NCBI GenBank assembly: GCA_945861665.1
Contig: CAMAVS010000003.1
Location: forward strand, 124,001-188,000
Direction of reading: 5' to 3'
Length of the DNA: 64,000 nt
Origin: Chitinophaga pinensis
GTDB taxonomy: Bacteria; Bacteroidota; Bacteroidia; UBA4408
The notes beneath the pieces were generated by a model. The model worked only from the letters and a program-made list of their open reading frames with translations. It did no database searches and was not told where the DNA came from. Shown here in pieces: positions 9,387 through 17,346 of this stretch (position 1 is the first letter of the stretch; each line of letters starts with the position of its first letter). The translations under genes were made by a program, and so were the position numbers.

Positions 9387-10256
9387 ATGAGACAATTAAA
9401 AATTACTAAACAAGTTACCAACCGTGAAACTGCATCCCTCGACAAATACCTTCAAGAAATAAGTCGTCTCGATTTAGTTACGGCCGATGAAGAAGTTGAA
9501 TTGGCTAGAAGAATTAGAGCAGGTGATCAAGATGCATTAGATAAGCTTACAAAAGCAAATTTACGATTTGTAATATCGGTATCAAAACAATATCAAAATC
9601 AAGGACTAAGTTTACCTGATTTAATTAATGAGGGAAATTTAGGTCTTATAAAGGCAGCTCAACGTTTTGATGAGACACGTGGTTTTAAATTTATTTCGTA
9701 TGCGGTTTGGTGGATACGGCAATCGATATTGCAAGCATTGGCTGAACAATCGAGAATTGTGAGGTTGCCGCTGAATAAAATTGGAGCACTCAATAAAATA
9801 AATAAAACATTTTCGCTATTGGAGCAGCAATTTGAAAGAGAGCCATCGGCCGAAGAAATTGCAAAAATTTTAGAAATAACAGAGGAAGATGTTAAGGATT
9901 CACAACGCAATATGGGTAAACATATATCTATGGATGCTCCCTTAAATATATCTGACGACAATACTGGTAGTCTTTACGATGTATTGCAGAGTGAAGATAG
10001 TCCTAGCCCGGAAAATGGTTTGATAGGTGATTCATTGCGTAGAGAAATTGAAAGAGCGCTTGGAACACTTACCAGTAGGGAGGCAGATGTAATTCGTTTT
10101 TATTTTGGTTTAAGTGGTGAACATTCAATGACATTAGAAGAAATTGGAGAAAAATTTGAACTCACTCGTGAAAGGGTTCGTCAAATAAAAGAAAAAGCTG
10201 TAAGGCGATTGAAAAACACTTCTCGATGCAAGCATTTGAAAGCATATTTAGGATAG
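9387..10256 (+). CDS. rpoD: Primary RNA polymerase sigma factor RpoD (sigma-A)
   Basis: A 289-aa group 1 sigma factor of the short Bacteroidota form, with no region 1.1. Region 1.2 begins at about residue 18 ([10 protein letters not shown]). Region 2 contains the core-binding and -10 recognition helix ([20 protein letters not shown], then [15 protein letters not shown]). Region 3 follows, and region 4 carries the helix-turn-helix ([28 protein letters not shown]). This protein should read the TTG-n19-TAnnTTTG promoters found across the window. It appears monocistronic, with 123 nt upstream and a short gap to rpe, which has its own -7 element. Confidence 0.97.
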   Translation: MRQLKITKQVTNRETASLDKYLQEISRLDLVTADEEVELARRIRAGDQDALDKLTKANLRFVISVSKQYQNQGLSLPDLINEGNLGLIKAAQRFDETRGFKFISYAVWWIRQSILQALAEQSRIVRLPLNKIGALNKINKTFSLLEQQFEREPSAEEIAKILEITEEDVKDSQRNMGKHISMDAPLNISDDNTGSLYDVLQSEDSPSPENGLIGDSLRREIERALGTLTSREADVIRFYFGLSGEHSMTLEEIGEKFELTRERVRQIKEKAVRRLKNTSRCKHLKAYLG

Positions 10257-10319
10257 TTGGATAAAAACATCTAAAAGAAAAGTTTTTCTTTTTAACTTTG
10301 TCGGCAATAATTCAATACT

Positions 10320-10976
10320 ATGCAACCAATAATAGCACCCTCCATTCTTTCGGCCGATTTTGCTAACCTGCAACGAGATGTTGAAATGATTAATGCTAGT
10401 AATGCCGATTGGTTCCACGTGGATATAATGGACGGTGTATTTGTACCGAATATTTCTTTTGGATTTCCTGTAGTTAAAGCAATTAAAAAATATGCGAACA
10501 AACCACTGGATATACATTTAATGATTGTTGAGCCTGATAAATACATTCAAACTTTTTGCGATGTAGGTGCCAATATATTAACAGTTCATTTTGAGGCCTG
10601 TAATCATTTACACAGAACAGTGCAACACATAAAAAGTTTAGGTATGCAATCGGGCGTGGCTATTAATCCACATTCCGCTATCGATTTACTGAAAGATATT
10701 ATTGCCGACATTGATTTGGTTTGTGTGATGTCGGTAAATCCCGGTTTTGGTGGACAGAAATTTATTGAAAATACGTATAGTAAAATAATTTCGTTGACCG
10801 AACTTATAAAATCGAAAAATTCGAAAGCAAAAATTGAAATTGATGGGGGAGTGGATTTGAAAAATGCCTTGCCCTTATTAAAAGCGGGTGCGAATGTATT
10901 AGTTGCAGGTAATACTGTATTTTTATCTCCAAATCCAAGCCAAACGATTGATCAATTGAAATCAATTCAGTTGTAA
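10320..10976 (+). CDS. rpe: Ribulose-phosphate 3-epimerase
   Basis: A 218-aa TIM-barrel epimerase that interconverts ribulose 5-phosphate and xylulose 5-phosphate in the pentose phosphate pathway. The family signatures are visible: the start IIAPSILSADFANL, the metal and catalytic segment WFHVDIMDGVFVPN, MSVNPGFGGQKF and the phosphate-binding IDGGV near residue 176. Full length. A TAACTTTG -7 element at 10293-10300 lies 19 nt before the ATG, so it is probably transcribed independently of rpoD. It converges with mazG across a 95-nt gap that contains a degenerate repeat. Confidence 0.97.
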   Translation: MQPIIAPSILSADFANLQRDVEMINASNADWFHVDIMDGVFVPNISFGFPVVKAIKKYANKPLDIHLMIVEPDKYIQTFCDVGANILTVHFEACNHLHRTVQHIKSLGMQSGVAINPHSAIDLLKDIIADIDLVCVMSVNPGFGGQKFIENTYSKIISLTELIKSKNSKAKIEIDGGVDLKNALPLLKAGANVLVAGNTVFLSPNPSQTIDQLKSIQL

Positions 10977-10980
10977 AAAA

Positions 10981-11009
10981 GTAGATAGCTTCGTTGCTCG
11001 CAATAACTC
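10981..11009 (-). repeat. Degenerate interspersed repeat (GTCATTGCGAG-type), copy 1
   Basis: Read on the minus strand the segment is GAGTTATTGCGAGCAACGAA followed by GCTATCTAC. This is close to the widespread bacterial intergenic repeat of the form GTCATTGCGAG...GCAATCTC. It lies just after rpe. A second, oppositely oriented relative is at 11901-11935, on the other side of mazG. Confidence 0.55.
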
Positions 11010-11071
11010 AAAACTGCATTATTTGCGCATTACACCAATTTATTCTCCACTGGGTATTTTATTTTCCATTT

Positions 11072-11839
11072 CTACAATTTTTTTGCATCGTTCCAATACA
11101 CATCCATTTCAGTAAGACTCATATCTTGAAGATTTTTTCCGTTTTTTAGGGCTTGCACTTCCAAGTATTGAAAGCGTTTGATAAATTTAATATTGGTTTT
11201 TTCCAGTGCATTTTCAGGGTTTACGTTAATAAAGCGAGCATAGTTAATAATGGAGAACAATACATCGCCAAATTCCTCTTCAATTTTTTCTTTGGAAGCA
11301 TTCCCATCGATTTCATTTTTCAGTTCTTGTAACTCTTCATTTACTTTTCCCCACACTTGTTCTTTTTGTTCCCAGTCAAAACCTACGGCTTTAGCTTTTT
11401 CTTGTATACGACAAGCTTTTACAAGAGCCGGTAAACCTTTGGGTACACCACCCAATACAGATTTATTTCCTTCTTTTAATTTTAATTTTTCCCAATTTTC
11501 TTTTACTTGTTCTTCATTTTCCACTTTCACATCACCATAAATGTGTGGGTGTCGGTGTACTAATTTGTCGCACAATGAATTGATTACATCGGCAATGTTA
11601 AAATCATTTGCCTCAGATGCAATACGTGCATAAAACACAATGTGTAATAACACATCCCCCAATTCTTTTTGTATGTTTTTTAGGTCTTTTTCAAGTATGG
11701 CATCGGTAAGTTCGTAGCATTCTTCAATGGTTAAATGCCTCAGCGATTCCATTGTTTGCTTTTTATCCCAAGGACATTTTTCGCGCAACTCATCCATAAT
11801 AACAAGCAAACGCTCAAAGGCTTTTAGTTTTTGTTCCAT
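11072..11839 (-). CDS. mazG: Nucleoside triphosphate pyrophosphohydrolase MazG
   Basis: A 255-aa all-alpha NTP pyrophosphohydrolase with two MazG domains, the full-length housekeeping form. The N-terminal domain has the CPWD block (residues 22-25) and the metal-binding EExxE at 39-43, followed by ELGDVLLHIVF. The second domain contains a further EE and EFGDVLFSIINYARF near 188-203. It hydrolyses (d)NTPs to monophosphates, limiting damaged or regulatory nucleotides. It is monocistronic and flanked on both sides by degenerate interspersed repeats in inverted orientation. Confidence 0.95.
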   Translation of the reverse strand: MEQKLKAFERLLVIMDELREKCPWDKKQTMESLRHLTIEECYELTDAILEKDLKNIQKELGDVLLHIVFYARIASEANDFNIADVINSLCDKLVHRHPHIYGDVKVENEEQVKENWEKLKLKEGNKSVLGGVPKGLPALVKACRIQEKAKAVGFDWEQKEQVWGKVNEELQELKNEIDGNASKEKIEEEFGDVLFSIINYARFINVNPENALEKTNIKFIKRFQYLEVQALKNGKNLQDMSLTEMDVYWNDAKKL

Positions 11840-11900
11840 AAACCAAATGTAATTATTTTAACGCGAGTTAATGAAATCAACCGCTTTTTTGGATTTACAT

Positions 11901-11935
11901 CGTCTTTACGAGGGCTTTTGCCCGCGTCAATCTAC
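11901..11935 (+). repeat. Degenerate interspersed repeat (GTCATTGCGAG-type), copy 2
   Basis: The segment reads CGTCTTTACGAGGGC, TTTTGCC and then CGCGTCAATCTAC. It has an internal 4-bp hairpin GGGC-TTTT-GCCC at 11912-11923. It matches the same general repeat as 10981-11009 but has a different central insert. It lies in the 129-nt gap between the start of mazG and the lipoprotein pseudogene. Such elements are usually non-coding and mobile by unknown means. Confidence 0.55.
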
Positions 11936-11968
11936 AGAAAATAGTTTCATGTTTTTAAAATTAAAAAT

Positions 11969-12724
11969 TTAACGGCAAGTAATATCTCCAGCAATTTTGT
12001 ATTTCATTATTGGAAAATTATATACTGCATCAACATTGTTAAATTCGGCACGCACTTTAAATTCGGGTGTAATTGAAATACTAAGTTGCCCGGCAGTTGA
12101 AAAAACAATCCAAAGAACGCCCCCTTCAAAATCACGAGGAACAATTGTTATGCAAGCTGTATCATTTGATAAGGACGTATTAGTCGATTTTAAGAAATAG
12201 GTTTTACCTACTGTAGGTGGCAGATTTCCAGGTAAAAATATTATACAATTAAGGTCGTCATTAAATGGGCTGAATACTTGCGCATACATTTTCCAATTGG
12301 CGGCATCAGGCCCCAAGAATTTTTAGTTGGATTTGCTACTGTTCCATTATACGAAAACCAATCATCAGTACTTGCGGTACTGCTTCCACTTGTGGTTGTA
12401 GGAACGGGTATTACTTTAATGGTTTTTGTAATGCTATCGTTTTTTTTTACCATTTTTTGAAGTAGTTACCAACGTAAAATTTTTTGTACCAGCAAGGTCA
12501 TTAATACTTATAGGATAATCTAAATCTTTAAGGAAGTATTTTATTTCATCGGGTGCTGTCCATAGACAAGTGTAGGCATTATCGGAGGCATTTTTGCAAT
12601 GAACAATTTCGCCTGCAAAGTAGGTATCTTTGTCGGTAGTAAAATTAGCTTCGCGTTGTTTAGTACACGATGTGATGCTAAGTATAAGGATGACTATGAA
12701 AAGTATGTTTGCTGTATTTTTCAT
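11969..12724 (-). pseudogene. Lipoprotein with PKD-like region, interrupted by two compensating frameshifts
   Basis: The gene starts at ATG 12724 with a lipoprotein signal (MKNTANILFIVILILSITSC). A PKD-like strand pattern follows (FAGEIVHCKNAS, then TCLWTAPD). The reading frame breaks at a T9 run (12440-12448; A9 on the coding strand) and hits a stop at 12434-12436. It continues in another frame (SITKTIKVIPVPTTTSGSS...) and returns to the original frame near the A5 run at about 12322-12326. From there the rest reads open to the stop at 11969. One base fewer in the first run and one more in the second would give a continuous protein of about 250 aa. This is either a real pseudogene or two homopolymer errors. 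Confidence 0.75.
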
Positions 12725-12781
12725 TGTGCAGTATTTTAGCAAAATATTAGTTCTTTCTATTATCTTCTCCTACAGCAATAA

Positions 12782-12811
12782 CAAAGTTATAATTTTTTTA
12801 CTTGTGTGCAA
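12782..12811 (-). promoter_or_regulatory. Bacteroidota-type promoter of the lipoprotein pseudogene
   Basis: On the minus strand TTG (complement of 12809-12811) and TAACTTTG (complement of 12782-12789) are separated by 19 nt, the exact phylum consensus. The ATG lies about 57 nt downstream. An intact promoter in front of a frameshifted gene suggests the damage is recent or is a sequencing artefact. Confidence 0.65.
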
Positions 12812-12855
12812 GAAAGAGTAGGGGTGATAAAAGCGAGATTAGAAATTGCGCTGAA

Positions 12856-14409
12856 TTACAATTTTATTTCATCATCATTACCGTTTAAAAAGCGGTATTC
12901 AAGAATTTGGTAGGAGCTAACAGCATTAATCTTAATCCACTTTTTATACTTTATTCTCCATTTCATTTGAATGGAGTTAAACCAGCCCTTGGTTAAATAG
13001 GCTGCTAAATATGGATGTATGGAGAGTGATACTTTTTGTTCGTTTTGTTCTTTTAAAATATAACGCAGGTTGTTTTCGATTTCATCCACCAATAAAATGC
13101 TTGCTTGAATTTCGCCACTGCCACTACAAGTAGGACATTTTTCTACGGTAATCACATTCATTTCAGGGCGTACACGTTGACGCGTAATTTGTATAAGTCC
13201 AAATTTACTAGGTGGCAGAATATTGTGTTTTGCCCTGTCACTTTTCATTTCGTCACGCAATTTTTCGAATAGTATTTTTCTGTTTTCTTGATCGTGTAAA
13301 TCAATAAAATCTACTACAATAATACCCCCCATATCTCGCAAACGAAGTTGGCGTGCTACTTCAACGGCAGCATCAATATTTACTTCAAGTGCATTTTTTT
13401 CTTGTGTGTTCTCTGATTTTGCTCTGTGACCACTATTCACGTCAATAACGTGCATAGCCTCTGTATGCTCGATAATAAGATAAGCACCACTTTTAAAAGT
13501 TACTATTTTGCCAAAGGATGCCTTAATTTGTTTATCAACTCCAAAAAAATCAAAAATTGGTTCTTTGCCTTTGTATAATTTTAAGATATTTTCTTTGTCG
13601 GGCGCATTTGTATGAAGGTAAGTTTTCATTTCCTCCATCAATCCATCTTCGTTTACAGTGATGCTAATAAATGTAGAGTTGAGTATGTCTCTTAATATGG
13701 CAGAAGTTCTATCCAATTCACCTAATATTTTTTTAGGAGGAGTAGCTACTTTTAGTTCTTTATAACAGTCAGCCCATTTGCTAAGTAAATCATTTAAATC
13801 GGCTTCTAATTCGGTTACTTCTTTATTCTCGGCTACGGTGCGTATAATAACTCCCATGTTTTTTGGGCGAATACTTTGAATAAGCTTTTTTAATCTATCG
13901 CGCTCCTCAGATGTTTTGATTTTTTGTGATACAGATACTTTGTCATTGAATGGTACCAGTACTAAATATCTTCCTGCCATTGATACTTCGGCAGTAATAC
14001 GCGGTCCTTTTGTTGAGATTGGTTCTTTTGCAATTTGAACCATTACAGTTTGACCAGATTGTATTATATTGTTTATTTTTCCGTTTTTGTTAATCTCGGC
14101 TTCAAGATGGAACTGTGATAAGGAACTATCGGTTTGCTTGTTTGATATAGTTCTTTTAACATAACTCATAAATGAGTTAAATTGAGGACCTAAATCGAGA
14201 TAATGTAAAAATGCGTCTTTTTCATAACCTACGTCTACAAATGCAGCATTAAGACCAGGCATCACCTTCTTGATTTTTGCTACATAGATATCTCCTACAG
14301 AAAAATTGTTATTTCTTTTTTCTCGATGCAGTTCAATAAGTCGCCTGTCTTTCAACAAGGCAATTACCACCTCTGAAGGTGTAGAGTCTATTACTAATTC
14401 GTAGTTCAA
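12856..14409 (-). CDS. rng: Ribonuclease E/G family endoribonuclease
   Basis: A 517-aa RNase G-like enzyme that cleaves single-stranded RNA in rRNA maturation and mRNA decay. An S1 domain starts near residue 36. The RNase H/DNase I-like catalytic region carries metal-binding aspartates at about 323 (HVIDVNSG) and 367 (IIVVDFIDL). The zinc-link CPTCSGSG has cysteines at 425 and 428 and joins two protomers. The long degradosome scaffold of E. coli RNase E is absent. It is the last gene of a unit with HU, a TPR protein and a 29-aa ribosomal protein, a common Bacteroidota arrangement, after a 144-nt gap. Confidence 0.95.
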   Translation of the reverse strand: MNYELVIDSTPSEVVIALLKDRRLIELHREKRNNNFSVGDIYVAKIKKVMPGLNAAFVDVGYEKDAFLHYLDLGPQFNSFMSYVKRTISNKQTDSSLSQFHLEAEINKNGKINNIIQSGQTVMVQIAKEPISTKGPRITAEVSMAGRYLVLVPFNDKVSVSQKIKTSEERDRLKKLIQSIRPKNMGVIIRTVAENKEVTELEADLNDLLSKWADCYKELKVATPPKKILGELDRTSAILRDILNSTFISITVNEDGLMEEMKTYLHTNAPDKENILKLYKGKEPIFDFFGVDKQIKASFGKIVTFKSGAYLIIEHTEAMHVIDVNSGHRAKSENTQEKNALEVNIDAAVEVARQLRLRDMGGIIVVDFIDLHDQENRKILFEKLRDEMKSDRAKHNILPPSKFGLIQITRQRVRPEMNVITVEKCPTCSGSGEIQASILLVDEIENNLRYILKEQNEQKVSLSIHPYLAAYLTKGWFNSIQMKWRIKYKKWIKINAVSSYQILEYRFLNGNDDEIKL

Positions 14410-14553
14410 CGTAAAGTGTATTACATGGTGTATTGCTTGGGCAGTAATAAATACCTACCGCTTTGGCTTGAGTAAAATCTAAGAGTATTTAATGTTGTAA
14501 CTGTGCATATTCGAATATACGCAAAATGTACGACTTTAATTCTAATAAAATAA

Positions 14554-14643
14554 TTACTTCTTTTTGTGTCTGTTTTTTCTTAGACGTTTCTTACGCTTGT
14601 GCGTTGCAATTTTATGTCTTTTTCTTTTTTTACCGCTTGGCAT
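14554..14643 (-). CDS. Tiny basic ribosomal protein, AURKAIP1/COX24 (bS22/mS38-like) family
   Basis: A 29-aa ORF reading MPSGKKRKRHKIATHKRKKR and ending LRKNRHKKK. About two thirds of the residues are K, R or H. It matches the very short COX24-domain proteins of Bacteroidota, related to mitochondrial mS38 and mycobacterial bS22. In those systems the protein is threaded into the small ribosomal subunit near the decoding region. It lies 11 nt downstream of the TPR gene and upstream of the RNase G gene, the usual position for this family. It is easily missed because of its size. Confidence 0.85.
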   Translation of the reverse strand: MPSGKKRKRHKIATHKRKKRLRKNRHKKK

Positions 14644-14654
14644 AATGTTTTTTT

Positions 14655-15491
14655 TTAACTGTTTTTTAATTCGTTTATATATCCTTGCACTTCTGTATTT
14701 ATAGTTTCGTCCGTATTTATTTTTTTATATTTTTCTAAAATTTCTATCGCAGTTTTTTTATCACCTTTACTAGCATATGTTTGTCCCAAATAAAGATATG
14801 CTTCAATATAGGTGGGGTGCATCAATAATATTTTCTTAAAGCGTTCAATGGCTTTTTCGTATTGCCCTGATTGCACTGCAAACATTCCTAAATTTAGTTG
14901 CGCACTAATATTTGTAGAATCCAATTGAATCACTTCTCTCAATAAGCCTATTCCTTTCATTGGATCTTTTGTTCCTTCAACATAACATACACCGAGACAT
15001 ACTTTTGCATCCAAATTGTTTGGTTCAAATTCAGTTACTTTTGTATAGCACTCTATCGCTTTACTCATCCAAATCGTTTTATACTGATCACTCCCAAATT
15101 TTGATGAGCCGTAATATTTGTTTCCTGCATTGTTCCAATCTCCACTATTGTTATTAATAAGAGCTTTTTGCTCTAAATAATATCCTGCAACGGATAATTG
15201 TTTGCTGGAATTCCACAACTTAGAAAGTGAATCCAACAGAGACGATTTTTGTTGAGGATTTCTTGCCGTTTGAAGCAATTGTTCCTGTACTGTAATATTA
15301 TCAGTTTGAGGCTGGTTTAATGTTTTTTTCAATGAGTCAATATACGCTTGCATTGAAAATTCATTTCCACTCTCTTTTCCTTTCGCTTTTGTTGCTTCAG
15401 GATTGCCTTTTTTAGGCGCAATAAATAAAAGAACTATTAATAATATTGCTCCAATAATAGCTCCAACTTGGAATTTATTAATGGAAGCCAT
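14655..15491 (-). CDS. Membrane-anchored tetratricopeptide (TPR) protein
   Basis: A 278-aa protein with one N-terminal transmembrane helix (about residues 8-26, GAIIGAILLIVLLFIAP) and a lysine-rich linker. The rest is helical with TPR units from about residue 145 onwards, such as AIECYTKVTEFEPNNLDAKV, AQLNLGMFAVQSGQYEKAIE and AYLYLGQTYASKGDKKTAIE. TPRs are protein-binding scaffolds; the partner is unknown. It is tightly coupled to HU upstream (4-nt gap) and to the 29-aa ribosomal protein downstream. Its fixed position in this operon across the phylum, as I recall it, hints at a ribosome- or nucleoid-linked role. Confidence 0.88.
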   Translation of the reverse strand: MASINKFQVGAIIGAILLIVLLFIAPKKGNPEATKAKGKESGNEFSMQAYIDSLKKTLNQPQTDNITVQEQLLQTARNPQQKSSLLDSLSKLWNSSKQLSVAGYYLEQKALINNNSGDWNNAGNKYYGSSKFGSDQYKTIWMSKAIECYTKVTEFEPNNLDAKVCLGVCYVEGTKDPMKGIGLLREVIQLDSTNISAQLNLGMFAVQSGQYEKAIERFKKILLMHPTYIEAYLYLGQTYASKGDKKTAIEILEKYKKINTDETINTEVQGYINELKNS

Positions 15492-15495
15492 ATTC

Positions 15496-15780
15496 TTACT
15501 TAAGGTTTTTCTTCACTTTCTCCACAAATGTTTTTGCCGGTTTAAAAGCGGGGATTTTGTGAGCAGGGATAATAATGGTTGTGTTTTTTGAAATATTTCT
15601 ACCTGTTTTTTCTGCCCTTTTTTTCACTATGAAACTTCCAAAGCCCCTTAAATATACATTTTTACCTTCTGAAAGTGAATTTTTTACACTTTTCATAAAA
15701 GCTTCAACAGTAGCTTGTACAGCAATTTTCTCTATTCCTGTTCTTTCGGCAATTTGATTTACTATATCGTTCTTAGTCAT
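15496..15780 (-). CDS. HU family histone-like DNA-binding protein
   Basis: A 94-aa HU/IHF-fold protein that bends and compacts DNA as a dimer. It shows the typical start MTKNDIVNQIAERTGI, the central YLRGFGSFIVKKRAEKTGRN hinge into the DNA-binding arm, and the arm itself with IPAHKIPAFKPAK, where the intercalating proline region lies. Standard length. A strong consensus promoter lies directly upstream (15813-15843). It is the first gene of the HU-TPR-ribosomal protein-RNase G unit. Confidence 0.96.
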   Translation of the reverse strand: MTKNDIVNQIAERTGIEKIAVQATVEAFMKSVKNSLSEGKNVYLRGFGSFIVKKRAEKTGRNISKNTTIIIPAHKIPAFKPAKTFVEKVKKNLK

Positions 15781-15812
15781 TGTTTGTTAATGCTTTATGT
15801 TTTTTAGGGTTG

Positions 15813-15843
15813 CAAATATACTGCATTATTATGGATTAGCAAA
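15813..15843 (-). promoter_or_regulatory. Consensus promoter of the HU operon
   Basis: On the minus strand TTTG (complement of 15840-15843), 19 nt, then TATATTTG (complement of 15813-15820) match the Bacteroidota sigma-A consensus fully. The HU ATG lies 32 nt downstream of the -7 element. Confidence 0.75.
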
Positions 15844-16155
15844 ATCAAAGATAAATAGAATAAGTTTTAGTCGTAGTTGTTATAAAAACAAAGAGGGGCG
15901 GTGTGTCATTATGCAACCTGACACTTTTACTGTTTTATTTGTTATTCTGTTTGTGAGTTCTCTTTTTATCTAATAAGCGTAATATTTTCTACCCTTTCAA
16001 ATGATTCTCCTTAGTTGGTCTTGTGTTTTTGTGAAACACCCTCTGCAAAGTGTTGCTTATGGTTGTATGGATTTGCTTTTTTGGCGTTTGCGATTTTTTA
16101 ACTTTATAATGTAAAAGTATAACAAGTTGCTTACTTTAAATTATTTTGGATTAAG

Positions 16156-16209
16156 TATTTTTCGATTTGTTACACTTTATTTTATAGAAAGATACTTTAT
16201 CGAAAAATA
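16156..16209. repeat. 11-bp perfect inverted repeat upstream of the pseB-like gene
   Basis: TATTTTTCGAT (16156-16166) and its exact reverse complement ATCGAAAAATA (16199-16209) are separated by 32 nt. The right arm ends 32 nt upstream of the TACTTTTG element. It is too widely spaced for a terminator and could be a pair of operator half-sites or a long leader hairpin. Confidence 0.6.
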
Positions 16210-16269
16210 GCACTTATAATGGAAATGTTAAAGCAAATACATACTTTTGGATTTTTAAAGATTTAAATA

Positions 16270-17286
16270 ATGCTTGATTTAAACGGAAAGTCGATTTTAA
16301 TTACGGGTGGTACAGGATCGTTTGGTAAGAAGTTTGTCGAAACAATTATTCATCGTTTCCCTGCCATAAAAAGGTTGGTAATTTATTCACGTGATGAGTT
16401 GAAGCAATATGAAATGGCTCAACAATTTCCACATTCAAAGCATAATTTTATCCGTTATTTTATTGGTGATGTGCGTGATGCGGAAAGGTTTAAAAGAGCT
16501 TGTGAAGGCATTGATATTATTGTTCATGCTGCCGCATTAAAGCAAGTACCAGCAGCCGAATATAATCCAATGGAGTGTATAAAAACCAATATTTTTGGCG
16601 CTGAGAATGTGATTAATGCTGCATTGGATTCCGGTGTGAAAAAAGTAGTAGCATTATCCACAGATAAAGCGGCTGCTCCAATTAATTTATATGGAGCTAC
16701 AAAGCTTTGTTCCGACAAATTATTTGTTGCTGCCAATAATATTCGTGGATTTAAGGATTTGTTTTTTTCGGTTGTTCGTTATGGAAATGTAATTGGTTCA
16801 AGAGGGTCAGTTGTTCCTTTTTTTATAGATAAAAGAAAAGAGGGCGTATTACCCATTACACACCCTCAAATGACACGTTTTAATATTTCATTAGAGGAAG
16901 GTGTTGATCTGGTATTGTATGCTATTGAACACGCTTGGGGGGGGGAGATATTTGTTCCAAAAATACCATCTTATAAAATAACCGATGTTGCTAAAGCCAT
17001 TGGGCCTAATTGCAAACAAGAAATTGTGGGCATACGCCCTGGTGAAAAATTACACGAAGAAATGATTACTGAAACAGATTCATTATATACAGTTGAATTG
17101 GATAAGTATTATGTAATAACACCTACCACGCCAACGTGGAAAACTTCTGATTTTATTGAAAAATTTAAAGGGAAAATGGTTGAGCCTGGTTTTAAATATA
17201 ATTCAGGAACAAATACAGAGTTTCTTACTGTAGATGCTATCAGAAACGAAATAAAAAAGCATGTGGATAAGAATTTTTCAGCTTAG
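16270..17286 (+). CDS. pseB: UDP-N-acetylglucosamine 4,6-dehydratase (PseB/FlaA1-like)
   Basis: A 338-aa short-chain dehydrogenase/reductase of the inverting UDP-GlcNAc 4,6-dehydratase family. The NAD(P)-binding GGTGSFGKKF is at residues 13-22. HAAALKQVPAAEYNP matches the PseB/FlaA1 signature. STDKAA and NLYGATK carry the catalytic Thr/Asp and Tyr/Lys positions. The product feeds pseudaminic acid or other dideoxy-sugar pathways for surface glycans. No pseC, pseI or other partner gene is nearby, so the exact sugar is open. It is separated by 60 nt from the response regulator, which has its own promoter. Confidence 0.92.
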   Translation: MLDLNGKSILITGGTGSFGKKFVETIIHRFPAIKRLVIYSRDELKQYEMAQQFPHSKHNFIRYFIGDVRDAERFKRACEGIDIIVHAAALKQVPAAEYNPMECIKTNIFGAENVINAALDSGVKKVVALSTDKAAAPINLYGATKLCSDKLFVAANNIRGFKDLFFSVVRYGNVIGSRGSVVPFFIDKRKEGVLPITHPQMTRFNISLEEGVDLVLYAIEHAWGGEIFVPKIPSYKITDVAKAIGPNCKQEIVGIRPGEKLHEEMITETDSLYTVELDKYYVITPTTPTWKTSDFIEKFKGKMVEPGFKYNSGTNTEFLTVDAIRNEIKKHVDKNFSA

Positions 17287-17289
17287 TGT

Positions 17290-17319
17290 TTTGTAGTAGA
17301 ATAATTTCTGTTACATTTG
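17290..17319 (+). promoter_or_regulatory. Consensus promoter of the orphan response regulator
   Basis: TTTG (17290-17293), 18 nt, TACATTTG (17312-17319). The expected transcription start falls at about 17324-17326, exactly where the first Fur-like palindrome begins, so a bound repressor would cover the initiation site. Confidence 0.7.
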
Positions 17320-17324
17320 CGTTG

Positions 17325-17341
17325 TTTAAAATCATTCTAAA
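17325..17341. promoter_or_regulatory. Fur-like operator, site 1
   Basis: TTTAAAAT-C-ATTCTAAA is an 8-1-8 palindrome with a single mismatch to the two perfect copies upstream of the TonB receptor. The 7-1-7 core (TTAGAAT-N-ATTCTAA type) resembles Fur/PerR boxes. It lies between the -7 element and the TTG start (17347) of the response regulator. Confidence 0.6.
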
Positions 17342-17346
17342 TAAAA

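Larger units (their letters stand above)
15781..16269. other. 489-nt divergent intergenic region between HU and pseB-like gene
   Basis: No credible gene is seen in this stretch. The HU-proximal end has the minus-strand HU promoter. The middle has AT-rich sequence, a short GGGGCGG patch at about 15894-15900 and a weak 6-bp hairpin GTGTTT-n5-AAACAC at 16023-16039. The pseB-proximal end has an 11-bp perfect inverted repeat at 16156-16209 and a TACTTTTG -7-like element at 16242-16249, 20 nt before the pseB start. It is unusually long for this compact chromosome. Confidence 0.6.

Noticed and set aside
16023-16039. GTGTTT-n5-AAACAC hairpin in the HU-pseB gap as a terminator
   Set aside because: Short stem without a U-tract and not downstream of any gene end.
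16219-16266. A 15-codon ORF just before the pseB-like gene, possible leader peptide
   Set aside because: The -7-like element TACTTTTG lies inside it, so the transcript would begin after its start codon. No supporting signal.
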